Below, piece after piece: positions 11,704-22,109 of a DNA stretch of 64,000 nt. Source of the stretch: Neckera pumila (lineage: Eukaryota > Streptophyta > Bryopsida > Hypnales > Neckeraceae); contig OZ018411.1 in the NCBI GenBank assembly GCA_963969595.1, forward strand, positions 10,790,501 through 10,854,500, read 5' to 3'. A program made the translations under genes and the position numbers. The number at the start of each line of letters is the position of its first letter. The first letter of the stretch is position 1. The notes beneath the pieces are model-generated. The model was not told the origin of the DNA, did no database searches, and worked only from the letters and a program-made list of their open reading frames with translations.

Positions 11704-12154
11704 GAGCATCCTCAGTCCTAACTCAGTCCGAACAATATATTCGCCCACATGGTATATTTTTAACTTTTCAATGGTGTATAATTAGAACTTGAAATTTGTA
11801 TCATTGGAAGCGCATCCAAAAGTACTTTGAGCAAGTGCAAGAAATTTCAAATTTGGACATTGGACAACCACTTGAAAAGCAAGATAAAAGTCACAAATTA
11901 TAGAGTATCTTAGCAAATCACGGTTACCAAATCTTGCTTTGGTAACTGTGGTTTGCTAGGACACTATATAATGTGTGATTTTTACCTTGCTTTTGAAGTA
12001 GTTGTCCAATGTCCAAATTTGAAATTTCGTGCACCTACTCAAAGTACTTTCGAATGCGCTTCCAATGATACAAATTTCAAGTTCTAATTGTATACCATTC
12101 AAAAGTTAAAATATACCGTGTGGGCCAAAATACTGTTTAGGACTAAAGATGCCA
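11704..12154. mobile_element. Family J foldback element, near-complete palindrome (J1)
   Basis: Two arms of about 220 bp are inverted copies of one another, meeting near 11930 at GTTACCAAA / TTTGGTAAC. TAA at 11701-11703 and 12155-12157 flank it, and the termini are GAGCATCCTCAGTCCTAA and an inverted counterpart (TTTAGGACTAAAGATGCCA). The TAA duplication fits PIF/Harbinger-type MITEs. A transcript would fold into one long hairpin. It has no coding capacity. Confidence 0.75.
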
Positions 12155-13385
12155 TAAGGCCATAAAGTCAATCTAGTTTTATTGTACGGAGTACTAAACA
12201 TGCACATGTCAGTTGTTCACCATTCACATTTGAGACATGTGTAAGCTTAATGTGTATTGATGGAGAAGTGCAAAGTTTGAGACCTCTGCATTTCACACTC
12301 GGTTGAGGTGGAACTGAAGCCCTTGAGGGCAATCCTCTGAATCTTACAGACTACCGGAACCCTATTTTCATCATTTGCATCTCCAGAAATAGATTGGTAG
12401 ACTGAACAAAACAGTAACAAATTTACAATTCCTGGTCAAGAATTTATTTATTTTAAAACTATCAAGGTAAGACACACCCACTTAGTAGCTCGTTAAGCAT
12501 TTGAAGCATATAAATGAAGCGTCCATTTTGACTCTTCTGAACAAGACCTTTTCTGTTCACCAGGATGGCGACATAAGTTAAGTTACCAACTGTCAAAACA
12601 GATACTGTACCACCATTTCAGCTTTGAAAGTGAGTACAAATAGAGTATCCTTGACCCAAGTGATAAGAACACTTCCAACAAAGATTGTGTTGCACAGGTA
12701 ACATTTCCTGGGAGTGAGATGTAGCAATCCAAGTAGATTCCTGTCGATTTCCAATACCAATTCTAGTAGCAATCTCATAAGCACAACTCAGCGATAGGTA
12801 TATTTTGTAATGTGAACAACTTAGTCCATTCACAACCAAACTCATTAGAGTTGAGATCCTACATGGTCCCAACCAAACTCATTAGAGTTGAGATCCTACA
12901 TACTCCCTGAAGGAGAGAAACTCATAAGAGAGGAGAAAGAACAAATACCACCAAAAGAGTGGTGGGAGCTCTTCTTGGCAGAGGTCATATCCCAATTTTG
13001 AACTTGAACTCATTTACAAATCTTCAAGCTCCATAAAATCGCGGACCAATGCTGAAGAAACCCTTGAAGTACCTTGTACGCTACAAAGGTTATCCATAAA
13101 ATCTCTAGCAAAACTATATAATTATCAAACTTGTGTGGGACTTCAGGAATTTATACACAATTTACAATAAATAAAATCAGAGACAAGAGACAATCGTCGT
13201 GCCAGATTTACGAGCAATTTTTCTGCCTGCACTAGCTCATGGTAATCAGGCATTCACAGCTGAGCACTCGACCCATCCACTTGATCAGTGTTCAGCTTCT
13301 GCACATATTGCCAAGAAGCCATTTCAGAACATATCCCAACAATACTTCATAACTTTTGTATATGATATCCAAATAATGCCCTTCT
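12155..13385. other. 3' flank of the unknown minus-strand gene
   Basis: GC content rises to the right. No confident exon is seen. A 37-bp direct duplication lies at about 12832-12903 (unit containing CAAACTCATTAGAGTTGAG). On the minus strand there is an AT-rich stretch near 13160-13175 suited to a polyadenylation region of the gene upstream. The 84-codon minus frame at 12618-12872 has no recognisable domain. Confidence 0.35.
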
Positions 13386-14585
13386 TTACTCCATTGGAAC
13401 CCTCTGCCATGCACCAAAAATTGAACAAATATGGCGATTGAGTGTGGGAGTCCTCACCTCAGAGGTTGTTGCTGATTCAAGAATGGGCCCAAACGCCGCT
13501 GGTGATGCACCCGGCATGGCCGAGTCCTGGAGACCAATTGTGGCAACAGAGGAAGATGTAGATATAATGTCCTCCAACAAGCGACGATCGTCGGTGGTTG
13601 AATCATCACGCTTTGTGAAATGTTGAGAAGCAGATCGCATGGCATCGACATCTTCAGATGATACTTTTGTAGAGTCCATGGTTTCTTTCTCCTCGTCCAA
13701 GTCTTCTACCTGCTCGGGTGCATCCAATTCCTCCTGACGATGCGGCTGCAAGCCAAGGTGATCGTTTCCGAATAATTCCTCTTCCTCATTGTCTGTGTCT
13801 TCTACCTGCTCGGGTGCATCCAATTCCACCTGAAGATGCTGTTGCACGCCAAGGTAATCGTTTCCAGAGTATTCCTCCGAATGCCTTCGCATTAGAAATT
13901 CACCTGCAAAAACGGAAAGTAGAATGATTGATTAGAAATGCTCGATCTGGTGCTAGTTAAATGATGGCCACTGTCTATGGCGCGGCACAAACACCTATTT
14001 CTGTACACATACCTAATTTACCTCAATTTCATCAAATTGGTCATAAAAGAACATCCCTTTTAGAAGATCCAAGTGTTACTTCGGACGAATGCAAACTTTT
14101 GACGAAACATCGCTCTGTTTATCATCCCGAATATGGACTTAGAAGTTAGAAGTTAAACCCACCCTCTCTCACATCACATTCCCTTTTCTCCATCACTACG
14201 CAGTTCAAAATTCACTCTGTTCTAAGTTGACAACAAGTTGCATACAAGGGCGGCAATGAAACATAGGAACACCTAGGTAGGAAACATGAATTAGAAGTGA
14301 AGCAAATAAACCTGGGTTCTGCAGAACCGGCTCAAAGACTCGCAGTTCGGCCGCACCAAGACCCTGGAGGTGCATTAAACGTCCGTCCTGTGGTTCATGA
14401 ACCCCCCGTCCAATTTCCTCCTCGTGGATGGCCTCAAAGAGGATTAGAAACTGCCCAATTTCCTCCTCGAGGATAGCCGCAAGGAGGATTAGAGGCTGTC
14501 CAATTTCCTCCTCGTGGATAGCCGGAAAGAGGATTAGAGGCTGCCCTCGAATCGCAGCTAAAAAAGCATCCAAAAAGACATCCAT
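13386..14585 (-). CDS. Unknown acidic repeat protein, two exons
   Basis: Product not recognised. Exon 1 is read from ATG at 14585 down to 14312. The intron is 14311-13904, with donor CAG|GTTTAT and acceptor TTTTTGCAG|GTG. Exon 2 runs 13903-13386, ending in a stop. The join keeps phase (one base plus two), giving 792 nt and 263 residues. Exon 1 starts MDVFLDAFLAAIRG and holds three copies of a 15-residue unit with the core EEEIGQ. Exon 2 holds two copies of a 32-residue unit containing LDAPEQVED, followed by an acidic, Ser/Thr-rich tail. All repeat periods are multiples of three in the reading frame, and the splice phases fit, which supports real coding. No signal peptide, membrane segment or known catalytic motif is visible. 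An alternative donor (GAG|GTGAGG at 13458/13457) could skip the last 23 residues. It could be a host gene or a gene carried by a mobile element. Confidence 0.45.
13702..13888 (-). repeat. In-frame 96-bp tandem repeat in the unknown gene
   Basis: Two imperfect units of 96 bp, with TCTTCTACCTGCTCGGGTGC recurring at 13702 and 13798. On the minus strand each encodes 32 residues with the shared core ELDAPEQVED and a GNDxLG motif. The period is a multiple of three and the reading frame is kept. Confidence 0.85.
14411..14545 (-). repeat. In-frame 45-bp tandem repeat in the unknown gene
   Basis: Three imperfect units of 45 bp, with CAATTTCCTCCTCG recurring at 14411, 14456 and 14501. On the minus strand each encodes 15 residues around EEEIG followed by a hydrophobic LIL segment. 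This is likely a repeat-encoded structural segment in exon 1. Confidence 0.85.
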
Positions 14586-15660
14586 CCCAGATATGCAGGA
14601 TATATACGCCACGCGCAACACTCTCCCAACCTGTCATTTCAAGCGCCGTACACATTTCAAAATCTTCTCTACAAAACTACAACACTTCCAAATCCTCTCT
14701 TTGGTAATGGAAGAATCTCTTTCATGACTAAGAACAGAGCAACATTAAAACCTAATTCCTTCCGATCGAGGAGAAACTTAAGGTTCCTGCAATTCAATGA
14801 AACTTTACCGAGCTGTCGTGCAATAAACCTTGTAAACCTAGTAAACCCCTAAAGTCTGTCTCAGTAGAGGATGGCAAGCCAAAACACATCCAACGACAGA
14901 TACGAGGTTTCAGACCTTGCAACTGCATTATAAACAAGTGATCAAAGACTATTGCATTAGACAGCTAAGGGGCAAATGTAGAGTCTGGAACTCCGCTCCA
15001 AGATGTCTCTGTTAGAAACATCTTGAACCGAGGAATGCCCGAGTAAACTGCAGGGGGATGGGGGAACGGACTCTACATTCTAACCAACAATTGTGCCAAC
15101 CTCGTAAAGACCTTTAGACACCAAACCGAAACGAATCATGATCCTGTAAAAACCACTGAAAACAGCAGAAATACCTCTCAATTGACAGAACAAGAGCTGA
15201 TCCTTACCACCCACCACCCACCACCCACACGCACACCCACACGCACACGCTTACTCGGAAGTACGCCCAAGTAAGAGGCTTTCAAAGCAGAGAAGAAGCA
15301 GGCTGGTGAGAGGGGCTATGGCGGGGGTTAGCTCGCCATTACAATTTCCAGACTGAACTCACGGTCATGTATCTCGCATTTGGTGTGGCTGTGCAAGAGA
15401 AGAGGTCGAAGAATGGGAGCTAAGCACTAAGATTCCAGCACTTAATCTTGCAGGATCCGAGAGGCAAAGATCGGAAGAGAAACGATTGCACCGCACTCGA
15501 GGATCCTGAGCTATGGAACCAAACAACAGAACAAGGCACCCCCGGCCAGCACTCAAAAGGGTCTCGCCGTCACGGCTCTTGCTGCAGGCAGGGCGTCCCG
15601 TCCGGTCCTGCAATCGTCGCGGTGATTCCTTCTTTTTTTTTTTTTTCTTTTGCCACCCCA
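14586..15660 (-). promoter_or_regulatory. Presumed upstream/leader region of the unknown gene
   Basis: This GC-richer stretch lies immediately upstream of the ATG at 14585. No core promoter motif can be assigned. It contains a C-rich simple repeat (15206-15250), an imperfect hairpin near 14997-15030 (AGATGTCTCTG / AGAAACATCTTG), and a run of T at 15632-15645. Short frames on both strands here are not conserved or recognisable. Assignment as the leader rests on position only. Confidence 0.25.
15206..15250. repeat. CCCACCA / CACACG simple repeat
   Basis: Short tandem units of CCACCCA followed by CACACGCA-type units. Confidence 0.9.
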
Positions 15661-15674
15661 CCGGGAAAGGTAAC

Positions 15675-16344
15675 TAAGGTAGGATGCTCTAAAAGCGACC
15701 ATTTAAGGGCTGGTTCGCCTTTTTCGTAGGTTTGCATGAATAGAAATATTTTTCACTCATTTTTCAGAGAAAGAAAAATGGATGCCAAATGTAACCCAAG
15801 TCGTTTCATATTTTTTGAAACATTTTTGAATTAGTTATGAATTTCCTAAGAATTCTCTTGTAGGTACCTATTTGTGACCTTAAGTCTCCCAAAATGCATC
15901 CTCTGAAGTGATTTGAGGAAATCAAGGTCAATGACTCGCTCTTGACTGGTTCCCACTATTATATTGGAATTTTTTTTTGTGGGATCTTGTTGGTAGTCAA
16001 AAGGGGATTTTAGATTCTCTTAGAATACATTTTTTTGGACATCCTGTGAATAAACTATGAATTTTCAAAGTGCTGAAAATAGGTGTACCTAAAAGAGATC
16101 ATAGAGTTATATATATGAATAGGGGAAGTACAATTTAGGCAAGAATATCCGTTGTGTGATTTTAGGAACCAAGCCATTTTAGGTATAGTTACCTTAAAGG
16201 ATTCCTTTACTTGTGTAAAAAAACAAAAACAAAAAGAAAGTATCTCTTTGACCGATTTTGAAGAAATTGCCAATATTTTTTTTTTTTTGAGCGACAATGA
16301 CTTCAGTTCAACATTTTATTACATGATGTTATACTGTAAATCAC
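15675..16344. repeat. R-family repeat remnants
   Basis: The left edge TAAGGTAGGATGCTCTAAAAGC is the inverted counterpart of the sequence at 56560-56580. The inner part carries the R core (ATGCCAAATGTAACCCAAG, GAATTAGTTATGAATTTCC) also seen near 36055, 39590, 52070 and 56435. A second core copy is at about 16040. No gene is seen. Confidence 0.45.
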
Positions 16345-16574
16345 TTAACCCTTGAAGGACGGACCGGTAGCCATGGAAATCATGTATTGTGATTCCGTGT
16401 GACATCATCTACTTTGAAAAAGCCTAATATATTCATCGGATGTCAAAGAACTGTTGAAGATCTTTCCTTCTTACTCCTAATACCGAGGATGAAAAGTTGC
16501 ACTTCTGTCTTGTAGGGCAAAATTCTTTGTCATTCAAAGGACGCAGAACGTCCTCGTCGGCGTTCAAGGGTTAA
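16345..16574. mobile_element. Family D TTAA-flanked MITE (D1, 230 bp)
   Basis: TTAACCCTTGAAGGACGG at the left and GGCGTTCAAGGGTTAA at the right form a 12-bp perfect inverted repeat that includes TTAA. Element D2 at 36393 starts with the related TTAACCCCTAAATGACGGACC. Non-coding. Confidence 0.65.
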
Positions 16575-17988
16575 GACCCCATCTGCATAGGAATTGTTAA
16601 AATTTGACATATGTATGCTTCCAAAAATAGTGAAGTGGGTTGAACTGTTGAAGCGCACCCACTGTTATGATCTTCTTCCCATTTTGAGTCCCACTGCACA
16701 ATTCCTCCACTGAATTCCTCGCTGCATGGAAGTGGAACCTTTCGGTAGAATTTCAGGCAGAGCGGAATCAGCGGCGGGAGTACTGTATGGAGAAATCTCG
16801 GGCGGAAAAGCACCAGATTCCGTCCGTCACTCCGTCAGTGACGTGGACCCCATGTGGCCAACTGAGTGCCAAGTGGCGGAGGCGTTCAGGAGGAGTGTGA
16901 GCCTGTGATATTTCAGGCGTGCTTAAAACGTGTCTCTCCCCGACGGCTTCGGAATTTCCAATATCGGAGTTCGGAACCCAGTTAACGGACGGTACGTTTC
17001 TCCGATAGGGACTTACGTTAACCCTAAAGTGACATAGGATCTCACAACTTTCTGATGCAGTGGGCAACCTGTTTGCGCTTAAGAAAAATTGTAGACAAAT
17101 CTGACAATTTTGATGTACATCCAACCGTAAAAAGTTGAACTAGTATCACAAACCAAGTGTTTGAAATTTTTTTAGCCGTTCAGACTTTGTTTTATTGCAT
17201 GTTTTTGCATGGAGAAATGGTCACATCGGAGATGAAAATGTGGTCAAAATGGGAGCCCCTTTGCTTTGGCTGCCTGCCAGACCAAGCAAAGTACCTAATT
17301 TCCGGTGCACCCAAACTACAAAAATGTACCTGGTCACGTACACTTGCACATCCACTTGAAAAATTGAAAGAATCTGCAAAATTATGCCGTACTTGAAGGA
17401 CTTTATGGAGGGATGTCAGACGACACAATTTTAGGCTATATTCCTTGCAAAATTAGCCAAAAAAAACACAATGTGAACCAACAAAATCCGACACAGTGAA
17501 AATGATGCCAAATTGGAATAGTAGAATACCAAAAAATTTCAGACACTTCCACCATACTGATGTTCGGCAACAAAAGCCCGACCGCACAAAGGAAGCACAA
17601 AATCAAAAACCCGTTGAAGGGGTGGGCTGACTGTACTCCCACCTGCACAGTGGACACGATCGTGCAAGTAGAAATGCGCAGGGAGGTACGTGAAACTAGG
17701 CAGCGTCTACTGGGAGGAGCCATGAACTAAAAGACGGCCTCCTGTCCTACCACCAAGAATACAAGAGCGGTTAGGCCACACCAGTCTGTGTACATGACGG
17801 TGAGCAATACAGACACAAACACATGATAGGAAATTCATGCTTGTAGTCACGGTACTCAATTATGTAGGTTCAGGCACGTTTAAAAATGTGCACAATGTCA
17901 TAGAACTAAATTGCCGAGCATCTACAAACTGCCTAAGGACAGAACACGCCTCTACAGTCGGGTACCTATCTCTTGCAATAAAAACAAA

Positions 17989-18201
17989 CTACTCTGATAC
18001 TAACCATGCTAAATACGATATGAGGTCGGAGCTGAAGTGTCCCTCCAGGTGCGATGAAGGCTCCTCTGTTGTGTCACTTGTGAAGTGTCCCTCCAGGTGC
18101 AATGAAGGCTGCCCTGTTGCGTCACTTGGTGTTGCAATACTCGCTGCTTCAATGGGTATTGCCCCAAGTTCGGGCTGCCTCTTCCTTGCCATTGTCTGCA
18201 A
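17989..18201 (-). pseudogene. Repeat-bearing tail downstream of the transposase
   Basis: This is a minus-strand frame of 70 codons, with two copies of a 16-residue unit (48-bp period, GAAGTGTCCCTCCAGGTGC recurring at 18034 and 18082; residue core HLEGHF.SD). On the minus strand it is preceded by TTTTTGCAG at about 18198-18206, which could be a splice acceptor following the end of the Cys-rich domain (possible donor near 18240). It may be a C-terminal extension of the transposase or unrelated transposon sequence. Confidence 0.3.
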
Positions 18202-18229
18202 AAACCAGTATCGGCCTAATCAGAAGTCC

Positions 18230-19749
18230 AACGAGTCACCGTAGCCAAATCTTTGCAACATATTTGGCATCCGTATGAACCTTGTGTTGACAATCCCCTG
18301 TGCAGAGAAAGGCGCTTGTGCAATCGGGACAGTAATGATTCTGTTTACATCCACAGACTCTGCACTTCTTGCATTGTAGACCCGCTGACAGTGATTCGTG
18401 AATGCCGTGATCTTGAATGTTGAAATGTCCCCTAGTTCGCCCCAATCTAAAGGATGAGCAGTGAGCCAAGCAACACCCTCATAGTGGAAAGCTATCCTCG
18501 ACATGGGCTTTGGCTGATGTCCTCTGTTCCAATTAGAAGCCCATTGAGCTTTGTATAAAATATACGCATTTCCTAGTGAGGTGTCCAAAGTAAAAAAAAA
18601 GCAAATGCTGCCACTATTTGTGTAGCATTATCTGTGCCGTATACTTTACATGACACTGATCTACGATGTCCACTCCACGCATCATGTCTTGATACTCTAC
18701 CTGCATCAGCGATGTTGCATACAACTTTCTCTCACCTTCCACTCAACGCAGGCAGGCGCATCCGGATGCCATTGGGTCTGCAGACGTGTTCAACATGTAC
18801 ACAGGGCCCCCGTTGAACCATACACAGGCCTTCATGCGACGAGATCAATGCATTGCCACTACCAGCGTACCTCGGGGCAATTCGGCATTTGAGTACTGCA
18901 CGAGGTGACTGGGCATGCCAACTCGGTTATGCTTCACCGTACCTACAAACTAGGTTCCTAAGGACAAAAGGGCATTGGCCAAATGTGGAGAGCTAAAAAA
19001 ACAATCAGTCACAACTACGTGACCGAAGTGGGTCAAGTCTTCCACTAACTTCAGGATGACTTTTGAGCCTAAGTCCTTCTTCAGCTTCATGTTTTTTCGT
19101 CCCTCGTACACAATCAAGTTGTACACATAACGTGACTTTGAACTAGCACAACACCAAATTTTTATCCCATACTTGACCAGTTTGTTCTTCATGTCTTGCT
19201 TTATGTCACATCTATGGCCTTTGTAGGGAACCATAATCTTGTTGCAAGCTAAGTACTTGTTACAATAATATGCTCTCTTTGCTCTAAACACGAAGTTTTC
19301 AATCAGCCAACGACACTTCCCAATTTTATCGTAGCCAGGGTCTTTCTTGTCATGAACCAGCGTATCATTATCAACTAAATGGATGCAATTAAAATTTGCT
19401 CAAATCTAAGACGCCTCATGATATGCTTGATTATCGAGCATCTATAGAATCTCCTATGAGACCAATATGACCGGATTGTGGGCTGTTGCTTTAGCCCCAT
19501 GAAAATACAGATCCCTAACCACGCCCTAAGTTCAACAACAATGATCGTCACCCATCTACCACGTCCATTCAGCGTCCCTAGGCGCTGTACACTCTCCTGC
19601 ATCGCATACTTGTTGGTTTCTACACATATCCTAGCGAGGTTAAACTCAGGCCAAAATAACTCGAAGAACTCGTGGAATGCAACCTCTCGCCTACTGGACC
19701 TACGAGTCGGACCGGGGGTTGGACCTAAGAAAGAGCTTTTATATCCCAT
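18230..19749 (-). pseudogene. piggyBac-type transposase, catalytic core and Cys-rich tail
   Basis: In the family, a DDE/D-type transposase cuts and rejoins at TTAA. In order on the minus strand: an N-terminal core with EFFELFWPEFNL, ETNKYA, ELRAWLGICIFMGL, YWS and RFEQIL (19749-19390); a single-base frameshift near 19385; then GKCRWLIENFVFRAKRA and IMVPYKG (19330-19170); KYGIKIWCCASSKSRYVYNL; VVTDCFFSSP (about 18990); a stop near 18948; FVGTVKHNRVG; VWFNGGPVYMLNTSADP (about 18795); MMRGVDIVDQ (about 18680); NAYILYK (about 18555); and a zinc-binding-like tail C-x2-C-x2-C-x7-C-x2-C ending in H-x3-HT (about 18390-18290). The second catalytic Asp is present. The first (before MVPYKG) and third (in VWFNG) positions are Asn, where the family has Asp. 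With at least two frameshifts and several stops it is not functional. Confidence 0.9.
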
Positions 19750-19788
19750 TAGAATCGTCTCAAGTGAGTCCTACAATGCATCAGCATA

Positions 19789-20504
19789 TCAAGATTCTAA
19801 AGAACATTCCTCTAGTACTAAATCCTCTACTAGACCCACTTCATCAATGACGTTGGGTTCATCTAGCTCCCAGTCTGAATTCCCTCCATCTGAATCACAG
19901 GCAAAGTTAGCATACTTGGCCGCCCAATCCGGGTCTCCAACGTCGTCCTCGCTATTGCTGCTGTCAGTCAAACTACTGTGGATCAGGAGTAGGTTGTTTG
20001 GGAATGTCACACCAATGGTCGGCGACTCAGTACCCACCGCTTGTGGCACTGGTTCTGAAAGGGGAGGCAATTCCATATCTTCTCCCACCAAGAATGGTGT
20101 CAGTACCTCCAGCATGTCCTTTGTCCCATCAAATTGCTTGAGGAGTTGCTATCATGCCATTCCATGGCACCCTGGAGACACAGGCACCTAGCATGTATGT
20201 CTTCGAGGTGGCCTAGAGGGCCCCACCTCGTCCAACACTTCCTCCACACAATGCCGCTTCGCCATTGCCCGCACACTAATGACATTGGCAAAATCCACGA
20301 GGAGCGTCTCCTCACTGGTCACGGCATGTATGAACTGCCGCGTGACCTCTCCACGCAAGGCGGTTCCTCCATTTGACATAGGACTGAGTTTTAGAACAGC
20401 TTGTAAAATGACAACAAATTTTGGAAGCTCTTCTGGCCACTGGCTGAAATTTTGAAGGTCCACCGCCGCTCCTTGGCCGTGAATTCTGCATCCGTCACTC
20501 CTAC
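19789..20504 (-). pseudogene. N-terminal part of the piggyBac ORF, acidic
   Basis: A minus-strand frame 20115-19789 encodes an acidic stretch (DSSNSEDDVGDPDWAAKY, then DSDGGNSDWELDEP). Acidic N-terminal segments before the core are usual in piggyBac transposases. Upstream, 20504-20190 gives another open frame with LLVDFANVISVRAMAKRHC, in a different phase. A stop and frame change separate the pieces and separate them from the catalytic core. The segment ends at the CACTA insertion; upstream continuation would be from 22288. Confidence 0.5.
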
Positions 20505-20652
20505 AAGCACTACTAGAAAAACTATGTCCAGAACAACAGATTTTCAATTAAAAAGCGTTGTCCATTTAGTTGTTTCAGACGCGTTGTACTGGACAAAATT
20601 CCACTGAAATCTATTGTCGAAATTCCGTTGTTTCGGACATTTTTCCAAAGTG

Positions 20653-20807
20653 TTTTTTTTTTTTTTTTTTTTTTTAAATTAATTTTTTTAGGCTGCCCGG
20701 AAAATCCGGGCAGCCCGCCATGCGGGCGGGTGAAGCCATGGGCCTTTGAACCTTGGACCTCATGGTTGAGGTCCAAGGTTCTTAGCCATTGAACCGTGGC
20801 CATTACC
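20653..20807 (-). mobile_element. tRNA-derived SINE with 3' hairpin and A tail
   Basis: On the minus strand, a head starting near GGTAATGGCC carries an A-box-like TGGCTAAGAAC and, about 35 bases on, a B-box-like GGTTCAAAGGC (10 of 11 for each pol III consensus by eye). Then comes a GC-rich body, a perfect 11-bp stem with 3-base loop (20691-20715), and an A-rich tail that is a run of 23 T on the plus strand (20653-20675). Between the boxes is a 12-bp perfect stem (20751-20778) resembling an extended anticodon arm. Flanking CCAAAGTG / CCAAGTG may be a decayed target duplication. Confidence 0.55.
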
Positions 20808-20877
20808 AAGTGAATAGAGCATGAGTAGAAATTTATATATAGAGTTTTTGCATTAGTTTTTATTTTCTTTGTAAAAT

Positions 20878-21229
20878 CAGCAGACTTTGGAGGCCATTTG
20901 GACATAGGAAAAAAACTTCTTTCAAAAAACTTTCAACTAAGAAAATTTGGGAAATCAAACTAACTTTCACCTCCAAAAAACCGTTTGCAATTTGAAGTCT
21001 CCAATCAAAACTTATGGACAAAAATCAGAGAGGATGTTCGAAAATATCCAAAAAAATGTTTCTTGCTACCCCTCTCTGATTTTTGTCCATAATTTTTGAT
21101 TGGAGACTTCAAATTGCAAACGGTTTTTTGGAGGTGAAAGTTAGTTTGATTTCCCAAATTTTCTTAGTTGAAAGTTTTTTTGAAAAAGTTGTTTCGCTAT
21201 GCCAAAATGGCCGCCAAAGTCTACTGAAT
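20878..21229. repeat. Foldback repeat X, ~156-bp arms, ~37-nt loop
   Basis: The left arm (20878-21033) and right arm (21071-21229) are nearly perfect inverted copies, including GAAAATTTGGGAAATCAAAC, CACCTCCAAAAAACCG and TTTGAAGTCTCCAATCAAAA. A related single-arm copy is at 40060-40260. Any transcript would make a long double-stranded hairpin able to feed small-RNA pathways; that is inference. Confidence 0.85.
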
Positions 21230-21304
21230 TGAAAAAACATTGAATTTTTGAATGATTAAGTCAGTAAAATAAAATTCATTATACTTAAAATTCTAATTTT
21301 GGTG

Positions 21305-21610
21305 TTTAGCTTCGAATTGCCCAAGGCACAAAATTTTGGTGTCAAAAACATTTTGATAATAAATTAAAAGTTATCAAGTTACTATTTTACATAGTTCATA
21401 TTTTTTTAAAGTTTGTTTTGAAATCTTGTTTTAGCATCACAAATTCAACTTTGAAAATGATGATTATGATTTTTCTAGTTTTGTGCTAGGGTGTGTATTG
21501 CTTATCTTTATTTTCTAATGTTGAGCACTCTTGGCAATGAGTGTCAAATACATCGAAACTTGGAAAAAATTGTGTGATTGAATGTCTTCCAACTTTGGAG
21601 ATTTTATTAA
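21305..21610 (+). repeat. Family E fragment inside the CACTA element
   Basis: Order of motifs matches E (24366-25922): TTGCCCAAGGCAC, TTGGTGT, then GATTTTTCTAGTT, CTAGGGTGT..ATTGC, GAGCACTCTTGGCAATG, TCAAATACA. Termini with TTAA are not preserved. Confidence 0.45.
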
Positions 21611-22021
21611 CAATCTTGTCGAAAGAATGTAAAAAGAATTTCAAACCAATTGTAGTTATTTGTCATGGCTGCCCAAAACCACCCATTTAAAAAAAAAAAG
21701 ACCTTTCCATATATAACTTTTAGTTGCCACTTGGATTGGTCTAAGATTTTATAGGCATTGAGCTAGCAATAAAATACATCTTCAGTAAATATTTTACAAG
21801 AATCATATTCAATATATATTGCATTGTAAAAGATTCATCCTAAAGTAGAAAATAGAATGAATTAATGCCTTAAGGCCTTATGGATCAATTAATTATTTGA
21901 CATCAATGTGCGAAGCTTGCCCTATATAACGCTAAAGGTATAAGAATAATCCACAATTTTTCAAAATCTTATAAAATGTATTCTATACTCAATTGAATCT
22001 AAAGATTTTTAAAGATTTTGG

Positions 22022-22109
22022 GAGATTCCAAAAAGATTCTAGAAAGACTCCAAAAAGATTCAAAAAAGATTCAAAAAAAGATTCAAAAAAGATTCAAAAA
22101 AGATTCAAA
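22022..22109 (+). repeat. GATTCAAAAAA minisatellite
   Basis: About eight imperfect units of 11-13 bp with the core AAAAAGATTC, in the right part of the CACTA element. The Lys-rich frame across it is a by-product. Confidence 0.9.

Noticed and set aside
12618..12872. 84-codon minus-strand frame as a third exon of the unknown gene
   Set aside because: A Cys-containing segment is suggestive, but no convincing acceptor joins it to exon 2, and a tandem duplication crosses its start.
19478..20191. 237-codon plus-strand frame, the longest in the window
   Set aside because: It is antisense to the piggyBac transposase and its acidic segment. Its Ser-rich composition is the mirror of the acidic codons on the other strand.
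20741..20807. A true tRNA gene on the minus strand
   Set aside because: The boxes are tRNA-like, but no cloverleaf acceptor stem forms, and the unit continues into a GC-rich body and a poly(A) tail, as in a SINE.
22022..22109. CRISPR-like array of short repeats
   Set aside because: Units are contiguous and imperfect with no unique spacers, in a eukaryotic context: a minisatellite.
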